A stretch of DNA of 64,000 bases from assembly GCA_027943335.1 (NCBI GenBank), contig BSBK01002051.1, positions 167,001 through 231,000 of the forward strand. The letters run 5' to 3'. Below the pieces are notes generated by a model. It searched no databases. It was given only the letters and a program-made list of their open reading frames with translations, and was not told where the DNA came from. The position numbers and the translations under genes were made by a program. This document shows positions 1 to 10,789 of this stretch, in pieces (position 1 is the first letter of the stretch; each line of letters starts with the position of its first letter). The stretch comes from Chamaecyparis obtusa. Its lineage: Eukaryota > Streptophyta > Pinopsida > Cupressales > Cupressaceae.

Positions 1-513
1 ACTAAGTTTTTCATTACCTCTAAAGATAATGTCATCAACAAATATAGGTACAAGTAGTAAACCTTCATATGTCTCTCTAATGAATAGATTACAATCTTTT
101 GCTCCTTTCTTGAATCCAATCTTTGTTAGATATCCATCTAGTCTCTCATACCATGCTCTAGGGGCTTACTTAAGTCCATAGAGGGCCTTCTTCAATCTGC
201 ATACCATATCAGGTTTGTCTGATAAGGTGAATCCTTCTAGTCGTTCAATGTATACTTCTTCTTTCAAATCTCCATTTATGAATGCTGACTTAACATCCAT
301 CTGATAAACTTTGAAGTTTTTAACTGTAGAATAAGCTAGAAATAACTTAATAGCTTCTAATCTTCTTACAAGTGCAAAGGTGTCTAAATAATCAATGCCT
401 TCTCTTTGTGCATATCCTTTACATACTAACCTTGCTTTGTTTCTTACAACTGTACCATCTTCATTCATCTTGTTTTTTAATATCCACTTTGTTCCAATAC
501 CACTTTGTTCCAA
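1..513 (-). pseudogene. copia 1 reverse transcriptase, N-terminal part
   Basis: This is the start of a copia reverse transcriptase, which copies element RNA into DNA. Visible family motifs are [51 protein letters not shown] (the catalytic-domain core) and CRLKKALYGLK. A stop follows ALYGLK, where the family usually has a glutamine before APRAWYERLD. Past the stop the same frame continues to FVDD (about position 30), the catalytic box usually written YVDD. The domain runs off the window edge, so thumb and RNase H are not seen. Confidence 0.85.
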
Positions 514-643
514 TCACATTCTTATCACTAGGTCTTGGGACCAGTTCACGAGTGTTATTATTAATAGTCTAATCAAGTTCTTCTTTCATAGCATCATGCC
601 AATCTGAATCATTACAAGCATCTTCAACACTCAAGAGTTCAAT

Positions 644-1681
644 CTAAGATAGTAAACATACCGCTTTACTACTAGCTGATTTCTTTGCTTGTGATCCTGT
701 TAAGACTTTGCCGCTCTGATCTCCAATGATGTCTTTCTTGGAATAGTTTCTAGATGTAGACTTTGGGACCTTAGTTGATGCAGAATCATTAGCTTTAGGA
801 GTTTCTTCTTCACTTGTTTCAGGGTCATTGAATAACACATCAATACTATCAAAGATTTCTTTAATAAGTGTCTCACTAGTGGAGGGTCTGGGTTCTTCTT
901 CAATCATGGGTGAGTAATCATGATATCTTTCTTGAGCCATGAACTTTTCATCAATCTTAACATGAACACTTTCAATGATCTTTTTCAATCTTAAATTGAA
1001 ACATCTATAAGCTTTAATTTTAGTAGAGTAACCAAGGAAGATACCTTCATCACTTCTTGCATAAAACTTGCCTACTACTTCATCTCTCTTGATGTAGCAC
1101 TTGCTTCCAAAGATTCTAAAGTATTTTACTATGGGAACATTACCAAACCATAGCTCATATGGTGTTTTGTCAATGCCAGGCCTTAATTGAATTCTATTGA
1201 TGGTGTAGACTATTGTATTGACCGCATCTCTCCAATAGGTGTGTGCAACTTTTCCTTCTATCATAATGGTGTGCACTATATCAAGGATGATCCTATTCCT
1301 TCTCTCTGCAATTCCATTCTGCTGAGGGGTTCTAGGTGAACTTAACTATCTCTTTATGCCATGTTCTTTGCAGTACTCATAGAATCTGTCAGAGGTGAAT
1401 TCTCCTCCTTTATCTGATCTCAAACATTTTATCTTTAGTCCAGATTCATTCTCAACCTTAGCTTTGAATATTTTGAACTTGTCAAATGCTTCTAACTTAT
1501 CTTTTAAGAATGTAACCCACATCATCCTAGAATAACCATCAAAAAACAAAATGAAATACCTTTCACCATAGTATGATCTTGTTTGAGTTGGACCACATAG
1601 GTCTATATGAATTAGATCCAACTTGTTCTTTGTTGAATTGTGCTTGCTCCTGAATGAATTTCTCACATTCTTTCTCATCAC
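644..1681 (-). pseudogene. copia 1 integrase core and C-terminal region
   Basis: The integrase inserts element DNA into the host chromosome. The core begins around HIDLCGPTQTRSYYGERYF (first catalytic Asp), continues to RSDKGGEF (second Asp) and, after an in-frame TAG near 1346, to PQQNGIAERRNR (the catalytic Glu region). Downstream are the copia-typical YELWFGNVPIVKYFRIFGSK and GIFLGYSTKIKAYRCFN. The three catalytic residues are present, but the stop between the second Asp and the Glu separates the core into two open stretches (1681-1346 and 1276-644), so this copy cannot make a whole enzyme. Confidence 0.87.
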
Positions 1682-1729
1682 ACATTCCCTGCATATAGTA
1701 TCAACTAGCTTTGCTATGCTAGGTAGATC

Positions 1730-2254
1730 TCATACTTCCTTTACATTTCTTATCTTTACTATGTTATCAAAATTGATATGGCATAGTCTTTTATGCCACA
1801 ACCAATTGTCATCAACTTTAACAACAAAACAACTTACTTTTGAATTGAGTTTTAAAACATTACCTCTTGTCTTTGAGCCTAATGCAATCATAACACCATC
1901 CTTGTTGTTAATGATGCATTTTTCATCTTTAAACTCCAACTGATAGCCTTTTCCAAGTAACTGACCAATACTAAAAAGGTTATGTTTCAAACCATCAACA
2001 TAGAGAACATCATCAGTACTATTCTTTCCATCCAAGGTGATGGCTCCTCTACCAACTATGGGTTTAGGAGTGTTGTCCCCAAATATAACCATGCCACCAT
2101 TGTATTTGTCTAGATGAACAAATCTATCTTTATCACCTGTCATGTGATGTGAACAAACACCATCTATAATCCAGTCTATCCTTATGTCTGCTTGGGAAAT
2201 CAATGCTAGCTCTTGTTCCACTTTCTCATTTTTATGATTTGTCTTATTATTCAT
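1730..2254 (-). pseudogene. copia 1 protease and GAG-pre-integrase domain
   Basis: The open stretch contains the aspartic protease active-site region and the zinc-binding start of integrase. Copia proteases normally read D-S-G followed by CSHHMTGD. Here the reading is IIDGVCSHHMTGDKDRF, so the Ser-Gly of the active site is lost. Downstream are LKHNLFSIGQL and WLWHKRLCHINFDN, the GAG-pre-integrase block with its histidines and cysteine. The stretch ends at a stop near 1730 before the integrase core. Confidence 0.85.
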
Positions 2255-2281
2255 TTTGTCTACAATAGCAATGAATCCAAT

Positions 2282-3211
2282 TTATTCTTCACCCGATTCA
2301 TCATCTGAAACTCCATCTCCAGCATCGTAACATTCCTTAGAGTACTTAGGCTTGTAATCCTTTTTGAACTTTCTAGCTCTAGTAGGACACTTAGATGCAA
2401 AGTGACCAATCTTATTACATGAAAAGCACTTAAAGGGTAATTGACCTTTATATTTTCCTTTTCCTTTCTTTTCTCTTTTGGCAATCATAGAAATAAAATC
2501 ATCTAAAGTTTTCTCTTCATCTTCATCATCAAAATTACCAGAAGTGTTTGCAAATTTCATACCATGAACTATTGCTTTGAAGGCTGTCTCACTCTTTGGT
2601 TATGTCTTCAATCTTGAAATCTCATAAGTTGAGACTTTGTTGATCAAGGTCTCTCTTTTGAAATTAGATGTAAGCTGCATGGTCTCATCAAGGATATTGA
2701 TCTTTTCTTCAAATTCTGGAGTGAGAGTAGTCATCAGCTTGTCCATGATGTCTTTTTCTGAGATCTCTCCACCATTGTTCCTAATTCCAACAACTTCTTC
2801 ATTGATCCTTTGATTTTAAGCTCTGATGTTTTCTTTAGGAAATAATGCATTATATCTTTTCTTCCATATTTTTCTATGTGCATCCTTTTCTTGTTTATCA
2901 CCCTCAAACATGTCTTCTAGGTTCTTCCATATCTTATGGGCGGTGTCTACTTTCTCTATTTCTGAAAATTCACTATTAGATAGGGCGCTGATAAGGGCTT
3001 CTTTAGCTATAGCATTCTAATGAAATAATTCCTTTTTCCTTTTAGTAGAATCATCCTTTCCAAGGTCTTCTAGGGTAGGGATCTTGGCTTCTTTGATAGT
3101 TACATCAAAAACTTCAAAACCAATGCACTGCAAATGAGTCACCATCTTGTTCTTCCAATCAAGATAATTCTCTCCATCAAACTTAGGACTCTCTTTCCTG
3201 AAGTATGCCAT
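2282..3211 (-). pseudogene. copia 1 gag with CCHC zinc knuckle
   Basis: This is the capsid/nucleocapsid precursor. The first methionine (position 3211) lies just inside the primer site and begins MAYFRKESPKFDGENYLDWK, a copia gag start with its conserved tryptophan. After stops and frameshifts between about 3017 and 2560 the nucleocapsid part is open. It contains CFSCNKIGHFASKCP, a CX2CX4HX4C zinc knuckle, in a lysine-rich context. An acidic tract (NFDDEDEEKTLDD) precedes the knuckle. Confidence 0.83.
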
Positions 3212-3253
3212 TTGATCAACCTCAAGCTATTAAAATTTCTCTCTAAGGCACTT

Positions 3254-3266
3254 GGCTCTGATACCA
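3254..3266 (-). other. Primer binding site of copia 1 (initiator tRNA-Met)
   Basis: On the minus strand this reads TGGTATCAGAGCC, complementary to the 3' end of plant initiator tRNA-Met. It lies two bases from the LTR end, the usual spacing for plant copia elements. Confidence 0.9.
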
Positions 3267-3268
3267 AT

Positions 3269-5407
3269 TGCTAGGAATAGTCCCAAGAGATAACTGAGAG
3301 AAAGGGGGGGGTGAATCAGTTATCTACAAGATTCAATTCTTTATCCAATTAAGTATACTTAAACATAAAGCATAAACATAATGAAAGAACATATGAACAC
3401 AACACCAATATTTTGGTTATAGGGAAACCCAAATAGGTAAAAACCCCAGTGGGAATTGACACCCACTAATATTCGGTACTAATGTATTATGATCCTTGTT
3501 AGAAGATCCTTAACCCTATTAGGAGTTGCTTTACAATATATTTAGTACAGTAGACTTGGTCAAGGGTTGGACCCTATTAGGAGTCTTTTAAAATAGTCCA
3601 TGTTAGGGGAGAGGACACACTATCTAAGAGCTCACTGCTCAAAGGGGTGAAGGCTACAACCTTCTAAATAACATATACACACTATATGTGGATCTTGGTG
3701 AATTGCTGATGCAAGAGCATCCTGGGTGTAAGAGCAATCTTGCATCACCCAAAAATATTTTTTTTTTCTTTTTAATAACGGTTATCTTGTGTAGAGCTGC
3801 TATTTATGGAAACTTACTAATTTTAATAAGTTGGTCATATGATCTCAGAATGTTTTAATTTCATAGTTGGAGGTTCATCATAGTCATATCAACCTACCAG
3901 TAAAGTTTCATTACTAGATCAAGTCTAGTTTTGAAGATATTGAAAGTTTTTGATATTGGCAGCAGGGTATAGAAACTTTGAACTCAGTTTTGAAGGCTTT
4001 AGAGGCCCCAAATGAGGTCAAAACTTTGGTTGAATGGATATTGCACTAGTCAAGCGCTATAGAGCTCCTTGTGCCCTTTCTAAATTGGGGTCATAATAGT
4101 CAATTGGGTCAACAAGTGATGACTTATGGTCTCCAAAAGTCGGGCCACCTGAAATGGCAGAAAATAATTTTTCTTCAAAATTTTTGTTCAAGTTTCAAAA
4201 GTTATTTTGAGCCAACTTTGATGTAATAAATTGAAAAAAAAAATAATTCTAAGTTTGGTCGGCCCTTAGGGATAAATTTCTGGAACCTTCTCATGCAGTG
4301 GAAATTGCCTATATAAAGAAGGCTCGTACTGTTGTCTAGGGCAGTTCTAGGTAGATCTAGGTAATGATTCAAGGCTTTGTCCTAAAGAATATTGTAAGGG
4401 AATTTCCCATGTGGCTTTGCATATTTTAATTCTAAAAATTTATAATTCCACACTTGTGGAGATAATAAGAAGCCCATTTTTTATTCTTGCAAATAATTGT
4501 TGTTTCTCTATTTTTGTTATGTGTTTGTGGTATTAAGGGGAGCACCCTTCATCAACTGCGCTTAGACCTACTCTCTAGATTATTTCCAATGTATAGCACA
4601 AACACTTTACTTGGTCACATAGACATTCCTTTGATGGTTCAACACTTCACACACTCTACTCTGCTCTTCTTGATCAACCATGAACCACACTCAAGCAATC
4701 ACAAATGACTACCTATAATCAAGTCAGCCTGTTAGAACCACTTTGAAATCATATTAGAGAAACCATAAAAAACTATGATAAACATTTTGTCAGCTCTATT
4801 ATGCACGCAACACATTCTGGGACCTGTCCAATAAAATAATTTTAGATGCATGCTACACACTATCGGCTCTACCAAAACAATTGTCTCTTTCTTCTCAAGC
4901 TGAATTAGCTCATGCACTCTTAATCAAACATCAATAACTCTTCTCTAAGCTTAAATCCAAGGGCGCATACCCACATGATAGGTGAAACTCCATAACCAAT
5001 AAAATCTATGTCGGCTCTTCTAAATAAACACAAGAAACTGCTGCTGGCAAATAGCAACTGCATAACTTCACTTCTACTGAATATCAGACTATGCATCTAT
5101 GAATGAAACATCACTAACATATCTTCAACATATATCCAAGTGCATAAGGCTTCATGATAATTTTATGGACAACCATACATAGAACACTGCTTGTTACTCT
5201 GAGTAACACTACTGACATGAGCTGCTATATAACTGTCTGTACTAATAGTTAGCCTTTGCGCCCATGATATCATGTTGATATCATGTCCATGATTCATATA
5301 CTAAAAGCTTACTACATAAAACTTCCACACATGCCACTTTCCATATGTTTTCATCAATGACAAACATACAGTTAGTACTGGCCTGCTGGTAAGCTCCAAC
5401 AACAACA
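3269..5407 (-). repeat. 5' LTR of copia 1, split by a solo LTR
   Basis: On the plus strand the LTR begins TGCTAGGAATAGTCCCAAG next to the primer site. A solo LTR interrupts it at 3707-4554. The outer end is not fixed by a partner LTR. I place it at the AACAACA near 5407, before sequence of a different character. The segment after a run of G (3305-3313) resembles the gtgaatcagttatc start of the second copia LTR at 31288, so the two families are related at their LTR edges. Confidence 0.6.
3707..4554 (+). repeat. Solo LTR nested in the copia 1 LTR
   Basis: The insertion begins TGATGCAAGAGCATCC and ends AGCACCCTTCATCA, giving the TG...CA ends of an LTR. It is flanked by ATTGC (3702-3706) and ACTGC (4555-4559), a five-base duplication with one transition. 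A TATA box lies inside (CTATATAAAG near 4310). No internal domain or second LTR is present, so I read it as the product of LTR-LTR recombination. Near its start TGATGCAAGA and TCTTGCATCA can pair as a short hairpin. Confidence 0.68.
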
Positions 5408-5569
5408 TGAAATGTATGTGTCATTTTGTAGTTCTAATCCTAATATAAAGATTGGGAAAACATTTTTTGAAAGATTGAAGCCATATTATATTAGGAAAAA
5501 AAAATTGTTTGAAACTTGTTGTTGTTATCATATTGAATTTAATCTCTACTATCAGGTTATTTGAAATTT

Positions 5570-7596
5570 TGTAGAAGACACTTATGGTTTTGAAAATGCT
5601 TCTCCTACTAGACGAAGTGAGTTCATCTCATCCATTTTATGTGAAAAAAGAGATGATGTAGATGGAAAAATAAATTGCATACAAGGAATATGTCAAACAT
5701 GTGGTGATTTGTCTCTTTTTCCTTTGAAAAATGAAAATATTGATGTACCAAAGATGGTAAATTGAAAGAGTTACAGATATGTAAATAATGAAACAAAATT
5801 TGGGAAAGAATCCAAAAGGTTAGAATATGTTGAAGATGAGATAAATGTTGGAGCATTTATTGAAAAATTTAAAAAATTGATTCAACCCTTCATTTATCAT
5901 GAATTTTTTGCAAAGTGGCAAGCACAACAATTCCAAAAACTGAGAGACAATTTCCCACTTGGAACTATTGTATCAGTTGTTGATTTTGCCAAAAATTATT
6001 CTTTTGTTCATGAAAAGGCAATTCAGTCAGAATACTATTTTTCAGAGCAAATTACTATTATGGTACATGTGTGTTATCGACACAGACAATTAGATTTGGA
6101 TGGTATTCAGAGCACATTTGAAGCATGGGTCATCAAGAAGGAATATCATTTTTATATGAGTGATGATAGAGAGATTTCCATTCATTATGTAGAACACTGC
6201 TCAAGATATTTTTTGCAAATTTGAAAGAAAGAGGTATAAAAATTGATAAACATTATGTTTGGTTAGATGGATGTGCTACACAATTCAAATCATCGAGACC
6301 ATTTTATGTGCTATGTAGATATCATCTTAATGAAAACATACCACATGTCTGGAGTTTCTTTTAAAGTGGACATGGAAAAGGTGAACATGATGGTGTTAGA
6401 GCTTGCATCAAACATGCTATATGAAAGTAACAAATGAATTATAAGGGAGTGCATATAAAAATGCACATTATGTGGTTGAATGGTGCAAGACATATTTCAC
6501 ACCAAATGAGAATGACATGTCATCGGGATTGACTCAGGCGGTGCCATATAGAAAATTTTGGGAAATAAAAGGTATGCACACATTTTTAAATTACTTGAAA
6601 GTGTTTAAATTTTTTATGATATTTTTTATTTAAATTACATTTATAGAATGTATTATATATGCATTTTTCAAGGTGTGGATAGAAAAATTATCCATGGTTG
6701 TAATAGGATAGAAAATTCATGATCTTTGCATTCAGTTAGGAGTATGAATTATCACAATTAGATGTTGAACACTAGGGACTACTCATTTTTTTGTTGTCAC
6801 TCCATTGCTGACAATTATGAGGAATGTATCAATCAAGACTATGGATATGTAGGCGCATGGAATTTAGTGCCACTAGTTGTTACTAATACATTTGATAGAG
6901 ATGAAGATGAAAACTTATATGATGTCCCTTTGATTTCTACTGATTACGATCATATCTCGGGATTGGTCAAAATTGGTAAGTATATATATTTCACATTATA
7001 TGGTACATTGAGTTGCATGTATAGATAGATAGAAAGATCTATATATTGAACTAGGTAAATTTTAAGATCTCACACATTTATATATAAATTTACTATGTAG
7101 GAGATGTCTTTGCAGTGATTGCTGAGCGTGGAAATGTAGAAGGATTTGGTTATTGTTTAATGCATTGTATTGCAAAGAGGATGAAGTTACTTGAACCTAA
7201 AGAAAGTGATGGAATGTTGTTCCCCATAGGTTTTTACATGGTTTACATCAATATATTGAACTCAATATGTAAATTTTAAATTTCAACCTTTTAAGAAATT
7301 TCAAATTGAGTTTGATTAAATTTATATATTGTTAAAATTTGTGATCTGCAGGTTTAGTTATTTTAGAGGGAACATATTACAAGCAAATAAAATTAATTCA
7401 ACATGGTATTCACTTTATTTATTATGAACCAGATAGTAATGTGTTTCAATATAGTCACCTAGTAGTTACCACATCCATTTGTCTCCATACAGTTAAATCT
7501 CAACATGGACGTTGTAAGTGGAGACTAGATAGTGAGGATCTTGAGAGAATATTACATGTTCTCCATGAAAGGTCTGAACCACTTGAGTTGGTCTAA
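5570..7596 (+). pseudogene. Unrecognised multi-exon gene with DDE/RNase H-like pattern, decayed
   Basis: Coding similarity is continuous from about 5570, with a cysteine cluster (CIQGICQTCG near 5690), then a long exon to about 6570 and smaller exons 6673-6975, 7101-7229 and 7352-7596. The later introns keep GT and AG ends and reading phase. The core shows an Asp in VVDFAKNYS (5982), a second in VWLDGCATQFKS (6266) and a Glu in GHGKGEHDG (6383), in the order expected of an RNase H-like transposase; this reading is inference. Stops occur near 5765, 6361, 6718 and 6759, and there are frameshifts near 6205 and 6440. The C-terminal exons include GDVFAVIAERGNVEGFGY and end at a TAA (7594-7596). 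I believe this is a family that recurs in repeat-rich genomes, but I cannot name it. Confidence 0.6.
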
Positions 7597-7871
7597 AAAG
7601 TATAATATGTATACCTATTTCTTGTGTTAGGACCTGCTTGATATCTTTGTATCAAATTTTATTAGACTTTGTTTATATATTTAAACATATGATGGACTAT
7701 AATTTGTTGATATATGATGGACCTATTTGATGGTTCAATCATTTTAATATATAGAATTTTATATGTATACTTTGATTATTCAATGATTTTTATAGATTTC
7801 ATATTAGTTAAAGATGTTATGTATGCTTTGATTATTCAATGATTTTTATGATACATTTTATGATGCTTATG

Positions 7872-8280
7872 ATTTCTAGATCCCCTTAAGACCTCTCCTT
7901 AAGACACTAAAAAATGATGAAATTAGTTAGATTACTTATGACATGTATTAGTTCTAGAATTAGTTAGAATAGTTATTGTCCATTAGTTACATGTATTAAC
8001 TAGTTATTTTTTATGATATTAATTAGAGATCCCCTTAAGACTGCTTACTAGTTAAAGATCCTCTTAAGACACTAAAAAATGATAAAATTAGTTAGATTAC
8101 TTATGACATGTGTTAGTTCTAGAATTAGTTAGAACAGTTATTAGCCATTAGTTACATGTATTAACTAGTTATTTTTTATGATATTAATTCTAGATCCCCT
8201 TAAGATTTCTTATTAGATAAACATCCCCTTAAGACACTAAAAAATGATGAAATTAGTTAGATTACTTATCATATCTAATC
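7872..8280. repeat. 165-bp tandem repeat, about 2.4 copies
   Basis: The phrase AGACACTAAAAAATGAT recurs at 7902, 8067 and 8232, an exact 165-base period. Each unit contains CCCCTTAAGAC and the run GATGAAATTAGTTAGATTACTTA. The third copy breaks off into the AATC-rich simple repeat. Confidence 0.9.
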
Positions 8281-8660
8281 AAATCATATATCATCAAATA
8301 AAATCATCTAATCAAATCAATTCAAATCACATCAATTCAAATCAATTCAAATCATCTAATCTAATCATATCATCTAATCAAATAAAACCATCTAATCAAA
8401 TAAATTCAAATCATATCAATTCAAATCATCAAATCAAATCTAATCAAATCATCAAATCAAATCAAATCATATCATATCATCTAATCAAATAAAACCATGT
8501 AATCAAATCATCTAATCAAATAATATATCATCAAATAAAATAATCAAATCAAATCATATCATCAAATCAAATATATGTCTCTAATCAAATATATGTCTCG
8601 AATCAAATATATGTATCTAATCAAATATATATGTCTCTAATCAAATATGTCTCGAATCAC
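8275..8660. repeat. Simple-sequence tract of AATC/ATCAAATC words
   Basis: Low-complexity DNA made of shuffled words such as ATCAAATCATCT and AATCAAAT, ending in several copies of a longer word (AATCAAATATATGTCTCT, 8565-8655). It appears to have grown by slippage from the end of the 165-bp repeat. The open frame through it is an artefact of composition. Confidence 0.85.
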
Positions 8661-8699
8661 AAATTGAAAATATAAAACATATAATAGAATGACATATAT

Positions 8700-10690
8700 A
8701 ATGAGTCTCAAATAAAAGATATGTGCAACATGTCGTAAACTAGGAAGTCATCTAGGCGCATGCGAACAGAGCAAGTTCCATGAGCATCCTCTGGCTGTGA
8801 GACAACAACTGATCCATGCGAATATAAATGCATGTATAAATAATAATAATCTAAAATAATTAATATATTATAAATGCATGTTTAAACTTACATATTTTTA
8901 AAACTTACCTGACCACTACTAGGTGTCACATCTATTGAATTGCTCCTATGAAAAGCATCATTTGGTTATAAAGCAACAACTGACCCCTACAAATTTAGTA
9001 CAATAGTTGGTTATATACATGTGCATAGTATATATATTATGTAAAGTACTTGAAATATATAAATACATGTGTACACATGCATGCTTAAACATACATATAT
9101 CTAAAACTTACCTGGCCGCTAGTAGGTGACACATCAAATGGATCTCTCATATGAAGATGCTTTGAGCCCACACTAGAGGTAACCTTCTCTACTAATTGTG
9201 CCTGCAAAATATTATACATTGAAAAAACATCAATACACATGTCTATAATTAATTGTTCACTAAAAATCCTAAGAAAAAAGAAAAGAAAATTTTATATGTA
9301 CCTAGGTCTCAGGAGCAAGAGGATCATCAGCGCGCTGTACCATTGTATCATCAATTGAAACTGCATAACCCACACCACCTTTAGTCTCTAACCTTTCTAG
9401 TAATGAGGAGTGTAGGGGTTACACTAGTTGGGAGGGGAGTGATGTAGAACCTGAACCATCTGGATGTAATAACATATCCATAAATCACCCTACATGACTG
9501 CCAACATCCACCCAACCCAACCCATGCAACTTTTCATCAAAAGTGTCTAGGCCCGCAATGGTGATGCGCACAATTACATCTCCAATCTCTATATCTGGCT
9601 CTGTAGCTGTAGAGTGATATGTGGGTAGAGAGTGCTCTGCACTATGTTGTGCCTGACTAGTAGATGTTGTGTCCTATACCAGTGGAACTACATCACCCCA
9701 TGCAAGTCCAATGAAATCTTTGACTGAATGTATTGGGATCCTATGCATGTCAGCAATATGAGAATATGAGTGCAAGAGATCCTCCAAAAAGTAAAGGGCC
9801 ATATCTAAATGACTATGATGACTCGAAAGTTTTCGTATCTCTCCAGGTACAGGAAGACCTACATCTCTATATGTCTCATCAATAACACCTGTAGTAGTAC
9901 TAGACGAAGCCTCAGAAGATGATCTGGCTTTACTCGGTCTAGTAAAAATGTATTTTCCCACTAAATCTGAAGTGATGGATGTGGCTATAGAAGCAATATG
10001 TCCTATACTATCGACTACTCCCCTCTGAGAAGTAATGATGACTCTATCTATAGTAGAAGCCATCATCGGTGCCACTACCGGAGTCCTGTGTCCAACCAGT
10101 TGTCTATGAGGCTATACAAATTGATCAGCCCAATGATACTAATCATGGTCTACAACCCTATCGCACCCCTGACCATAATATGTTGGAAGATCTAAATAGT
10201 TGACCCTGAGTCCAAAACGGAACTCAGCGTACAATTGTTGTGCAAAATATAATGGAATCTGGTCATTATTTGGATAACAACCATGTGCTACAAGAAACTG
10301 AGGGTATATCATACATGCAATCTGAGGAATGACACACTGTGTGACTTGATATGCCCTCACAATGGGCTTCCCATCATAATGTGGGAAAACCTCTCATTTG
10401 ATGATTTCCTTGGGGATAAGGCGCTGAACTGTCACCAAGGAAACATCGCCCAAGACACTGGCCCTCGACTCTCAAAAAATAGTCTCAACAACCTGAGGCA
10501 TGAAGGAGGAGTGAGATCTCAATCTGGTAGTCATCACCTTCAAATTGGTCAATATACTGGCATAAGTATCTCTATATATACTATCTGCTGAAGACATACA
10601 GATGGACTCTCTAAGTCGAGCAATCTCTATAACAACAATATGAAAAATGGTATGTATATCAGGAGTCTGAGGTGCATCATGAGCATCCAT
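8700..10690 (-). pseudogene. Unrecognised minus-strand multi-exon gene, decayed
   Basis: The gene reads from ATG at 10690 (MDAHDAPQTPDIHTIFHI) through open stretches 10690-10472, 10360-10139 and 10075-9674. It continues by a frameshift to about 9305 and then to small exons near 9203-9114, 8990-8910 and 8810-8700. The downstream exons have good acceptor and GTAAGT donor sites. They share a module: DVSPTSGQ and DVTPSSGQ end two of them and GSVV starts two, so exons have been duplicated. Stops include a TAG at the exon end near 9304 where glutamine is likely, and others at about 10470 and 10138. I do not recognise the family. It is convergent with the DDE-like gene at 5570-7596 and could be its accessory gene. 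Confidence 0.45.
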
Positions 10691-10789
10691 CTAGATACAT
10701 AACATGTCAAAGCTAAGTGTTAATAATTAAGTACTTGATTACATGTTATAACTATGTGTAAAATGGAAACAAATATCTAAATATATAAA

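Larger units (their letters stand above)
1..5407 (-). mobile_element. Ty1/copia LTR retrotransposon 1, 5' part, cut by window edge
   Basis: Reading down the minus strand there is a 5' LTR (right-hand side), an initiator-Met primer site, gag, protease, integrase and the start of reverse transcriptase. The 3' part and second LTR lie outside the window, so no target-site duplication can be checked. The order protease-integrase-RT is that of Ty1/copia (Pseudoviridae). The polyprotein is split by stops and frameshifts, so the copy is dead. The right boundary is inferred from a plausible CA ending near 5407 and is uncertain by tens of bases. Confidence 0.88.

Noticed and set aside
8244..8492. Open frame rich in Asn, Gln, Ile and Ser
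   Set aside because: It comes from the AATC simple repeat and carries no motif.
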